From: Spirochaeta sp.
GTDB taxonomy: Bacteria > Spirochaetota > Spirochaetia > Spirochaetales_E > Spirochaetaceae_B
Direction: 5' to 3'
Assembly: GCA_030590585.1 (NCBI GenBank)
Contig: JAUUYD010000202.1
Span: 1-5,347, forward strand
Length of the DNA: 5,347 nt
The notes beneath the pieces are model-generated. The model ran no database searches, was not told the DNA's origin, and worked only from the letters and a program-made list of their open reading frames with translations. How positions within the stretch are numbered: the first letter of the stretch is position 1; every line of letters begins with the position of its first letter. Shown here one piece after another: positions 1 to 5,130 of this stretch. Made by a program: the position numbers and the translations under genes.

Positions 1-131
1 GGACCGGCAACCCCGGTATCTTCGCCGGGGGAGATATTGTCAATAATCGCAAGGATGCGGTCAGCGCCATCGGTGACGGCCATGCCGCTGCATTGAGTAT
101 CGATCGTTTTCTGATGAAGAAGGAGGCCTGA
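1..131 (+). CDS. FAD/NAD(P)-dependent oxidoreductase, C-terminal fragment
   Basis: This is the last 42 codons of a gene that starts before the window; the frame begins at base 3 and ends with TGA at 129-131. The fragment contains GIFAGGDIV followed by AVSAIGDGHAAA. This is the conserved C-terminal FAD-binding signature (G-[IV]-F-A-x-G-D, then a helix rich in Ala/Gly) of the pyridine nucleotide-disulfide oxidoreductase superfamily, best matching the GltD / NfnL / PreT type in which the Asp contacts the flavin. By family knowledge, such proteins move electrons between NAD(P)H, flavin and iron-sulfur or partner proteins. The specific substrate cannot be told from this fragment. Its stop lies one base before the ATG of the ferritin-like gene, so the two are probably cotranscribed and translationally coupled. 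The flavoprotein could then be an electron partner of the diiron protein; that is inference. Confidence 0.8.
   Translation, partial: TGNPGIFAGGDIVNNRKDAVSAIGDGHAAALSIDRFLMKKEA
121..126 (+). promoter_or_regulatory. Shine-Dalgarno site of the ferritin-like gene
   Basis: AGGAGG is a full match to the anti-SD, six bases before the ATG at 133. It lies inside the last codons of the upstream oxidoreductase, which supports translational coupling and fixes the start. Confidence 0.8.
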
Positions 132-132
132 T

Positions 133-588
133 ATGGCAGTTGCCACATTCAATGACGCACTGGATTTCGCTATTAAAAGAGAAAAGGAAGCCGTCGCTTT
201 CTATCAGGAACTACAGACCATGGCTAAATTCGTCAGTCAGAAAGAGTTGATGGGGGAGTTTGAAGACATGGAAAAGGGGCATGTCACAATGCTGGAGGGG
301 GTGAAGAATAATCAGGAACCCGCCCGTCTTTCAAAGCCGGTTCCCGAAGATATTCACCTTGATGATTTTTTGGTGACCTCTGTTCCAAATGCCGAAATGA
401 CTTATCAGGATATATTGATTACTGCCATAAAGCGTGAAAAAAAGGCGGCGGACCTTTACTCAAGGCTTAAAGCTGATACGGATGATCCCGCTTTAGTCGA
501 TGTTTTCGGCCGACTGGTGGTGGAAGAGGAAAATCATAAACATTATTTTGAGAAACTCTATGATCGGGATATACAAAGCGCGAACTAA
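133..588 (+). CDS. Rubrerythrin-type ferritin-like diiron protein without rubredoxin domain
   Basis: A 151-residue four-helix ferritin-like protein. Its two halves are a clear internal duplication with an offset of 85 residues: AIKREK (13-18) repeats at 98-103, Tyr24 matches Tyr109, and the E-x-x-H pairs E47/H50 and E132/H135 match exactly. With E17 and E102 these give the six expected carboxylate/histidine ligands of a diiron site (E17, E47, H50, E102, E132, H135), spaced 30 residues within each half. There is no cysteine anywhere, so the C-terminal rubredoxin domain of classical rubrerythrin is absent. Family members reduce peroxide or handle iron in the cytoplasm of anaerobes. The missing rubredoxin implies an external electron donor, and the upstream flavoprotein, whose stop is one base away, is a candidate (inference). 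The start is fixed by AGGAGG. The exact activity (peroxidase, oxidase or iron sensor) is not determined by the sequence. Confidence 0.88.
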   Translation: MAVATFNDALDFAIKREKEAVAFYQELQTMAKFVSQKELMGEFEDMEKGHVTMLEGVKNNQEPARLSKPVPEDIHLDDFLVTSVPNAEMTYQDILITAIKREKKAADLYSRLKADTDDPALVDVFGRLVVEEENHKHYFEKLYDRDIQSAN

Positions 589-647
589 AAGGTTGATTCC
601 GATAACAGCGCAGGTATGCCTGGAAAACATACATGAAATGAATATTT

Positions 648-690
648 ATACCTTGGAAAATATGCAATAATAGAATATAATCCAAGGTAT
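648..690. repeat. Perfect 10-bp inverted repeat around the ATPase promoter
   Basis: ATACCTTGGA at 648-657 and its exact reverse complement TCCAAGGTAT at 681-690 are separated by 23 bases. The left arm overlaps the proposed -35 box. The right arm shares its first base with the last base of the -10 box and its last two bases with the ATG of the ATPase gene. The position suggests an operator bound by a dimeric repressor, two half-sites about three helical turns apart. A hairpin in RNA is unlikely, because the left arm lies upstream of the predicted transcription start. Confidence 0.6.
653..681 (+). promoter_or_regulatory. Sigma-70-type promoter of the AAA_14/DUF4143 gene, probably leaderless
   Basis: TTGGAA (653-658) and a consensus TATAAT (676-681) are separated by the ideal 17 bases. 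Transcription would start about seven bases after the -10 box, at 688-689, which is the ATG itself. No SD sequence stands at a usable distance, and an in-frame TAG at 671-673 rules out an upstream ATG start. Confidence 0.65.
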
Positions 691-2011
691 GGAACGTGAA
701 ATTGAGAAATGCCTGCTTGAATGGAAAAACTCGGATAAGCATCTGCCTGTTATAATTCGAGGTGCCCGGCAGATTGGAAAAACATTTACCATCGAAAAAT
801 TCGGGAAACAGAATTTTTCTTCTCTTGTTACAATTAATTTCGAATATCAGCCCAATTTCTCTATTTGCTTCTCAGACCTGAATCCTGAAGTGATAATACG
901 GGAACTGGAGATATTATCAGGAAATATCATTACCCCTGGTGAAACATTATTGTTTCTAGATGAAATACAGGAATGCCCTCAGGCAATCCTGTCTTTAAGG
1001 TATTTTAAAGAAAGAATGCCGCGTTTACATATTCTCTGTGCAGGATCTCTTTTAGAGTTTTCACTGAATTCTGAAAAGTTTCGAATGCCTGTGGGACGAA
1101 TAGAGTTTTTGTATATGCAGCCTATGTCATTCAAAGAGTTTTTATGGGGACTTGGTGAACATAATCTTCTTAAGCATTTATCTGAGGAAACGATTGGTCA
1201 AAGTTCAGAAGTATTACATTGGAAATCTATAGATTTTTTTAGGATTTATCTGATAACCGGAGGAATGCCGGCAGTCGTCTCGGAGTATCGAAAATCTCTC
1301 TCATTGCTGCAGGCCGGTCGGCAGCAGAATATTATTACGGATGGTTATTCTCGAGATTTTGGCAAGTACAGCTCAAAGGCGCAAATCCCGTATTTACAGA
1401 AAGTCTATACCCGTATTGGTGTTATTGCAGCTCAGCCGATAAAATATGTGAAAATCGATCCTGATGTTCAAGCACGAGAGCTGAAAAAGGCCATTGATGC
1501 TCTGGTTATGGCTGGTGTTTTATACAAAATACTTCAGAATTCCGGATCAGGAATTCCATTGCAGGCCGGAGAAAAAAAAAGATATAAACTCCTCTTTCTG
1601 GATACAGGCCTGTATATCAATAAGCTGGGCATGGATTTTCAAGGAGCTGCTCCCGATATTGATATCAACCTGATCAATAGCGGTACGGTTGCAGAACACA
1701 TTGTCGGCCAGGAATTACTTGCCTGTCAGAAGCCCTATAAACCCGGGTATTTATGCTACTGGCATAGGGAATCCAGAAACAGTTCAGCAGAAGTGGACTA
1801 CCTTTATCAGTCAGGTGAGCATATCCTGCCGATTGAAGTAAAAGCCGGGAGTACCGGCCGACTCAAATCACTCAGGATGTTCATGGATGAGAAAAAATCC
1901 CCCATGGGTATCAGGATTTCTCAGTTACCTCTCTCATATGAACATAATATTCTATCCATACCTTTTTATCTGATCCACCGAATCGGCGATTTTGTTCATC
2001 AGCTTTTATAA
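689..2011 (+). CDS. COG1373-type ATPase: AAA_14 domain plus DUF4143 domain
   Basis: A 440-residue protein of usual length for the family. N-terminal AAA_14 ATPase: Walker A GARQIGKT (25-32), Walker B LLFLDE (87-92), sensor-like CAGS (117-120), and PVGR with R137 in the usual position before a QPMSFKEF segment. C-terminal DUF4143: a helix-turn-helix-like stretch near 262-283, DTGLY (305-309), then E335, EVD (368-370) and IEVK (382-385), which together look like a PD-(D/E)xK nuclease core (D370, E383, K385). The cellular role of this very common family is unknown; some members have been proposed to be mobile or defence-linked, but that is not shown here. No partner gene is adjacent. The gene is clearly more AT-rich than purD downstream, has its own promoter and operator-like repeat, and looks like an independently acquired singleton. 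ATG 689 is the first possible start and the N-terminus matches typical family starts. Confidence 0.88.
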   Translation: MEREIEKCLLEWKNSDKHLPVIIRGARQIGKTFTIEKFGKQNFSSLVTINFEYQPNFSICFSDLNPEVIIRELEILSGNIITPGETLLFLDEIQECPQAILSLRYFKERMPRLHILCAGSLLEFSLNSEKFRMPVGRIEFLYMQPMSFKEFLWGLGEHNLLKHLSEETIGQSSEVLHWKSIDFFRIYLITGGMPAVVSEYRKSLSLLQAGRQQNIITDGYSRDFGKYSSKAQIPYLQKVYTRIGVIAAQPIKYVKIDPDVQARELKKAIDALVMAGVLYKILQNSGSGIPLQAGEKKRYKLLFLDTGLYINKLGMDFQGAAPDIDINLINSGTVAEHIVGQELLACQKPYKPGYLCYWHRESRNSSAEVDYLYQSGEHILPIEVKAGSTGRLKSLRMFMDEKKSPMGIRISQLPLSYEHNILSIPFYLIHRIGDFVHQLL

Positions 2012-2070
2012 ATTCCTTCATGAGTATCTCCATCGGAAGCAGCAAGCTTGCAATGTTCTTACATAAAGAG

Positions 2071-2099
2071 TTGGTCTTCATTCACCGGCCGGATATAAT
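2071..2099 (+). promoter_or_regulatory. Sigma-70-type promoter of purD, probably leaderless
   Basis: TTGGTC (2071-2076), a 17-base spacer and a perfect TATAAT (2094-2099). The predicted transcription start falls at about 2106, two bases before the ATG at 2108, and there is no SD sequence between the -10 box and the start codon. The arrangement copies that of the ATPase gene. The 96-base gap upstream shows no convincing terminator; it holds a GCAAGCTTGC palindrome at 2042-2051 of unknown meaning. Confidence 0.65.
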
Positions 2100-2107
2100 C
2101 TGAATCC

Positions 2108-3370
2108 ATGAAAACTAAAATTCTGATAGTCGGCGGCGGCGGCCGTGAACATGCACTTGTAAGGTCGCTTTCTGAAAGCCTGTCAGTTGATTCAATAATC
2201 TGTACACCCGGGAATGCCGGGACGGCGGGTATTGAAGGATGCACTAATTTTCCCGCTTCCGGAAATAATGAAATCCTGAATCTGGCTCTCAGGGAACAGG
2301 TGTCCCTAGTGGTACCGGGCCCCGAGGTACCACTGGCGGCAGGATTGGTGGACGATCTGAACCGGGAAGGCATCGCCGCTTTCGGTCCACCTGCATCTTC
2401 TGCCCGACTTGAATCTTCCAAAGGTTTTGCCAAAGATTTTATGAACCGAAACGCTGTAGCAACTGCCGAATATATACGTTGCAAAGATTATGCAACAGCT
2501 ATATCGGAATTGGGTCGCTACGGTTTTCCAGTTGTAATAAAGGCAGACGGATTGGCAGCCGGGAAGGGTGTTCTCATCTGCACCGATAAGGAAGAAGCAG
2601 AAGCTGCCGTTGAAACGGTGATGATAAAGAAAGAATTCGGCAGTGCCGGTGACGAACTCGTTATAGAAGAATGCCTGGTGGGATGGGAAACTTCCATCAT
2701 CGGAATCATCGACGGAAAAACCTTTATGCCCTTTCTACCGGCAAAAGATCATAAGCGGGCAGGTTGTGGTGATACGGGGCTGAATACCGGCGGAATGGGT
2801 GTTATAGCACCTCACCCCCTGGTTGATGAAACTGTGATGGAAGATATCAACCGTAACATCATCGAGCCGACAATGTCGGGACTGGCTAAAGAAAACCTGG
2901 GATACGCGGGATTTCTATTTATTGGTGTTATGGTAACCTCCCGTGGAGCTAAAGCCCTGGAATACAATGTTCGATTCGGCGATCCCGAAGCTCAGGCCCT
3001 GCTTCCTCTTCTCGCCGGTGATTTAAATGAATATATGGAAGCAGCCCTTGAGGGCCGCCTTGCAGAAATCAAACCCGAATGGCGGGGAGGTGCTTCCTGC
3101 TGTGTGATTATGGCATCCGGCGGCTACCCTGAAAGTTATGAAACAGGTTTTCCAATAACCGGAATAGACATCGCTGAAAACCGGGGCTGCAGGGTTTACA
3201 GCAGTGGAGTGAAAACCGGTGATTCAGGTGCAGCTCTCTCCAGCGGAGGCCGTGTACTAGGCGTGACAGCCCTGGGCGAGAACCTGGAGGCAGCTGTTAA
3301 GAAAGCTTATACGGGTGTTGATTGTATCAATTTCAAAGACGGCTGGTTTCGCAGCGATATAGGTCAGTAA
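2108..3370 (+). CDS. purD: Phosphoribosylamine-glycine ligase (GAR synthetase)
   Basis: This cytoplasmic enzyme performs the second step of purine synthesis: 5-phosphoribosylamine + glycine + ATP gives GAR + ADP + Pi. Its 420 residues match the family's full length. Visible landmarks in order: N-terminal GGGGREHAL (9-17), PGPEVPLAAGL (70-80), GP..SAR.E.SK (93-105), the ATP-grasp strand VIKADGLAAGKGV (143-155), EE.LVGWETS (187-196), PAKDHKRAG..DTG.NTGGMG (211-231), the metal- and ATP-binding segment LEYNVRFGDPEAQ (284-296), then the C-terminal domain. All expected substrate-binding motifs are present, so it should be active. The start is chosen because MKTKILIVGGGGREHAL matches the normal N-terminus. 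No other purine gene lies next to it, so the pathway appears scattered in this genome. The next gene follows after 69 bases and may be cotranscribed. Confidence 0.96.
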   Translation: MKTKILIVGGGGREHALVRSLSESLSVDSIICTPGNAGTAGIEGCTNFPASGNNEILNLALREQVSLVVPGPEVPLAAGLVDDLNREGIAAFGPPASSARLESSKGFAKDFMNRNAVATAEYIRCKDYATAISELGRYGFPVVIKADGLAAGKGVLICTDKEEAEAAVETVMIKKEFGSAGDELVIEECLVGWETSIIGIIDGKTFMPFLPAKDHKRAGCGDTGLNTGGMGVIAPHPLVDETVMEDINRNIIEPTMSGLAKENLGYAGFLFIGVMVTSRGAKALEYNVRFGDPEAQALLPLLAGDLNEYMEAALEGRLAEIKPEWRGGASCCVIMASGGYPESYETGFPITGIDIAENRGCRVYSSGVKTGDSGAALSSGGRVLGVTALGENLEAAVKKAYTGVDCINFKDGWFRSDIGQ

Positions 3371-3429
3371 TAACCAATATTTGCAACCCGGGAATAAAAC
3401 AACGAATCTTTTGTTTATATCATACCTCC

Positions 3430-3435
3430 GGGGGG
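3430..3435 (+). promoter_or_regulatory. G-rich ribosome binding site of the DHH phosphoesterase gene
   Basis: GGGGGG, preceded by CCTCC, stands four bases before ATG 3440. It can pair with the anti-SD CCUCC through a G-U pair, but its spacing is short, and the adjacent CCTCC could pair with it and mask it. No convincing promoter is visible in the 69-base gap after purD, so readthrough from purD is the simplest source of transcript. Confidence 0.45.
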
Positions 3436-3439
3436 AATA

Positions 3440-4429
3440 ATGGCTCGAATACACGAACTGGTTGATCTCTTGAAACAGGCACCGGATGAGGCTTTTATTC
3501 AGCCTCATAATGTTCCCGATCCGGATGCCATTGCATCAAGTTTCGGCCTGCAGGTACTTCTCGGGAAGCTTGGAGTAAAGACGGTTATAGTTTATGAGCA
3601 GGAATTGGAAAAAGCCAACAGCTTGAGGATGCTCGAAACATTCGGTATAGAAATGAGCCCCGCTTCCGAGGTGGAAACACTGGGAGCCGAGGACTGGACC
3701 GTGCTGGTTGATGTTCAAAAAGAGAATTCAAACCTCACCGATCTGGTAACTGAAGAAGTTGCATGTATCGATCATCACAATGACAACGGTTTCGATGATT
3801 ATCGATTCAAGGATGTAAGGGCTGAATACGGATCCTGCTCGTCCCTGATTGCCGAATACTGGAATGATGCTGATCTTGTTCCGCCGACAAACGTTGCTAC
3901 CGCCTTGCTATACGGGATTCGGAGCGACACCGACGGCCTCAGCCGTGGAGTTCATATTCGTGATATCGAATCTTATTTTCAGCTGTACGGGCAGGCGGAT
4001 ATGTCCAGGATTACCGAACTGGATAATAACTCGATTCACATTTCCGTACTGAAGAATTATTCAAAGGCTTTTCAGACAGTGGAAGTTTACGGCCGGACCG
4101 GTTTTTTAAGTCTTGAGAGTAACGATGATTCACTTCTGGGTTCAGCCGGCGATATTCTTCTCAGCGTTGAAAACGTGGATATTGTTGTAGCCTATGCCAT
4201 ACGGGATACGGGCTTGAAGTATTCAATACGCAGTATCGATAAGAATATCAGTGCTGCAGACCTGGTTCGGCATCTGGTTCAGGGATACGGCGTAGGCGGC
4301 GGGCATGCAACGATGGCCGGCGGATTCATTACCACGGAAAGATTTCCCATAGACCGCTCCTATAGCACCTTTTCAAGGTTCAGGGCCATTGAGTTTGTGG
4401 AAAGTGTCGTTGTCAGCGGCAGGCGCTGA
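3440..4429 (+). CDS. DHH/DHHA1 family phosphoesterase, NrnA-like
   Basis: A 329-residue protein with the DHH superfamily motifs: motif I HNVPDPDA (23-30; H23, D27, D29 as metal ligands), motif II VDVQ (90-93; D91), motif III IDHH (110-113), motif IV SDTDGLSRG (162-170; D163), and the C-terminal DHHA1 substrate-binding motif GGGHATMAGG (286-295). NrnA proteins degrade short RNA oligonucleotides (nanoRNA) and/or dephosphorylate pAp to AMP, using Mn2+; length and domain order fit. Motif IV reads DTDG rather than the commoner DTG, so substrate preference could differ, for example c-di-AMP/pApA-type linear dinucleotides handled by relatives. The gene follows purD at 69 bases; both concern nucleotide metabolism, but a functional link is only suggestive. 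Its stop codon lies in a strong hairpin. I give no symbol because orthology to Bacillus nrnA is not certain. Confidence 0.85.
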   Translation: MARIHELVDLLKQAPDEAFIQPHNVPDPDAIASSFGLQVLLGKLGVKTVIVYEQELEKANSLRMLETFGIEMSPASEVETLGAEDWTVLVDVQKENSNLTDLVTEEVACIDHHNDNGFDDYRFKDVRAEYGSCSSLIAEYWNDADLVPPTNVATALLYGIRSDTDGLSRGVHIRDIESYFQLYGQADMSRITELDNNSIHISVLKNYSKAFQTVEVYGRTGFLSLESNDDSLLGSAGDILLSVENVDIVVAYAIRDTGLKYSIRSIDKNISAADLVRHLVQGYGVGGGHATMAGGFITTERFPIDRSYSTFSRFRAIEFVESVVVSGRR

Positions 4430-4433
4430 CAAC
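4409..4433 (+). terminator. 10-bp hairpin spanning the stop of the DHH gene
   Basis: GTTGTCAGCG (4409-4418) and CGCTGACAAC (4424-4433) are perfectly complementary with a five-base loop; the TGA stop (4427-4429) lies in the right arm. No T-run follows, so it is not a classical intrinsic terminator. It may act as a transcript 3' stabiliser, a weak or factor-assisted terminator, or a brake against readthrough into the cassette array. Confidence 0.45.
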
Positions 4434-4537
4434 AGACCAGGCTTCCCGGAAACACTTTATTTCTGTAACCAGGAGTTTAACGAATAATTCAGGTTGTCAA
4501 AATTTCCACCTCGGTGTCCATCGTGTATGACATCTAT

Positions 4538-4566
4538 TTGATGGTGTGGAAGCGCTGGGTTATGAT
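4538..4566 (+). promoter_or_regulatory. Promoter reading into the cassette array
   Basis: TTGATG (4538-4543), a 17-base spacer and TATGAT (4561-4566) form a good sigma-70-type promoter, with a predicted start near 4573. Its location just upstream of the first core site is that of a cassette promoter (Pc) in integrons. The transcript would carry the 4571-4602 hairpin at its 5' end and would give trmO a leader of about 50 bases, unlike the leaderless genes upstream. Confidence 0.5.
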
Positions 4567-4570
4567 TATG

Positions 4571-4602
4571 AGAAATCTAATAATCTAATTGGTTAGATTT
4601 CT
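4571..4602. repeat. Inverted repeat overlapping the first integron core site
   Basis: AGAAATCTAA (4571-4580) and TTAGATTTCT (4593-4602) are perfect inverse copies 12 bases apart. A second AATCTAA at 4582-4588 can pair with TTAGATT (4593-4599) around a TTGG tetraloop. The right arm is cassette sequence and the left arms are outside it. It could be integrase-binding L/R boxes of an attI-like site, an eroded attC arm, or a 5' leader hairpin. Confidence 0.6.
4592..4598 (+). other. Integron core site (GTTRRRY) opening cassette 1
   Basis: GTTAGAT fits GTTRRRY, the integron recombination core; crossover would fall between G4592 and T4593. Its exact reverse complement ATCTAAC begins the attC at 5131, the relation expected between the two ends of one cassette. 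Confidence 0.75.
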
Positions 4603-4613
4603 ATAAATTATTT

Positions 4614-4617
4614 GAGG
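4614..4617 (+). promoter_or_regulatory. Ribosome binding site of trmO
   Basis: GAGG seven bases before ATG 4625, inside the cassette, so the cassette carries its own translation signal as most cassettes do. Confidence 0.6.
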
Positions 4618-4624
4618 CTATTCT

Positions 4625-5116
4625 ATGCATGATAACAAAATTATTTTTCATCCGATAGGCGTTATTCATTCTCCTCATAAAGTAATGTCCAAGACGCCAA
4701 TACAACCTGTGTTTTGCAGTGACATTAAGGGAACAGTTGTATTAGATGCCGAATACGCTGAGGGATTGAAAGATTTGCAAAGATTTTCTCATATCTATCT
4801 GTTCTATTACTTCCATCAATCTCAGAAAACTTGTTTACGCCTAAAGCCATATCTTTCAGACCAGGAACACGGTATTTTCGCTACACGAGCTCCACATCGC
4901 CCCAATAAATTAGGGATGAGTCTTGTTCGATTGATGAAAATTAAAGATAACATTCTTCATGTCAAAGATATTGATATATTAGATGGTACGCCTTTATTTG
5001 ACATCAAGCCATATATACAAAGGTTTGATTCAAGGGAAAATACCAGAGCAGGGTGGCAAGATACTATTCCAGACGATGTTGCCTCTGTGCGAGGTTTGAG
5101 GAATTCTGAGCGATGA
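4625..5116 (+). CDS. trmO: tRNA (N6-threonylcarbamoyladenosine(37)-N6)-methyltransferase, single-domain TrmO/TsaA
   Basis: A 163-residue protein of the UPF0066/TsaA (YaeB) family. Family enzymes use S-adenosylmethionine to methylate t6A37 to m6t6A37 in threonine tRNA, tuning decoding of ACY codons. Landmarks: FHPIGVIHSP (8-17), TPIQP (24-28), GTV (36-38), YAEGLKDLQRFSHIYL (44-59), the SAM-site segment HGIFATRAPHRPNKLGMSLVRL (82-103, in parts) and DILDGTPLFDIKPYI.RFDS (117-136). It covers the core beta-barrel domain only and lacks the extra C-terminal domain of the 235-residue E. coli protein, as do many archaeal and anaerobe members. It is AT-rich relative to the upstream housekeeping genes and sits wholly inside an integron cassette, so it is probably acquired. 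A resident chromosomal trmO may also exist. Some TsaA-family proteins could have other methylation substrates. Confidence 0.9.
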   Translation: MHDNKIIFHPIGVIHSPHKVMSKTPIQPVFCSDIKGTVVLDAEYAEGLKDLQRFSHIYLFYYFHQSQKTCLRLKPYLSDQEHGIFATRAPHRPNKLGMSLVRLMKIKDNILHVKDIDILDGTPLFDIKPYIQRFDSRENTRAGWQDTIPDDVASVRGLRNSER

Positions 5117-5130
5117 AAATAGAAAAGGAA

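Larger units (their letters stand above)
4434..4624. other. Intergenic region between the DHH gene and the first integron cassette
   Basis: This 191-base gap holds no convincing gene on either strand. It contains a promoter at 4538-4566, an inverted repeat at 4571-4602 and the first core site at 4592-4598. TTCCAC (4504-4509) and GTGGAA (4546-4551) with CCATC/GATGG inside form a further imperfect inverted repeat around 4504-4551. If an attI or an eroded attC exists at the left edge of the array, it must lie here, but I cannot define one with confidence. Confidence 0.6.

Noticed and set aside
467..742. Open frame on the minus strand across the ferritin-like gene end and the ATPase promoter
   Set aside because: No RBS or recognisable motif, and it overlaps two well-supported genes and a promoter.
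2042..2051. GCAAGCTTGC palindrome between the ATPase gene and purD
   Set aside because: A ten-base palindrome without loop or T-run is not a terminator, and one copy gives no case for an operator.
2059..2484. Long open frame on the minus strand opposite purD
   Set aside because: It is antisense to strongly conserved purD codons and has low-complexity, non-family sequence; a shadow frame.
3396..3420. AAACAA/TTGTTT possible terminator after purD
   Set aside because: Only A-T pairs, six bases long, with no GC core; too weak to call.
4491..4552. Resemblance to the end of an insertion sequence, with an imperfect TTCCAC/GTGGAA repeat
   Set aside because: No transposase fragment, no matching far end and no target duplication can be seen.
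4541..4588. A 15-codon ORF (starts MVWKRWV) before trmO
   Set aside because: No SD sequence, overlaps the promoter and inverted repeat, and resembles no known leader peptide.
4475..4598. GTTTAAC (4475-4481) with GTTAGAT as an attC of a preceding cassette
   Set aside because: The inner arms do not pair well, and no matching GTTAAAC core stands upstream of a cassette-like gene; the DHH gene upstream looks chromosomal.
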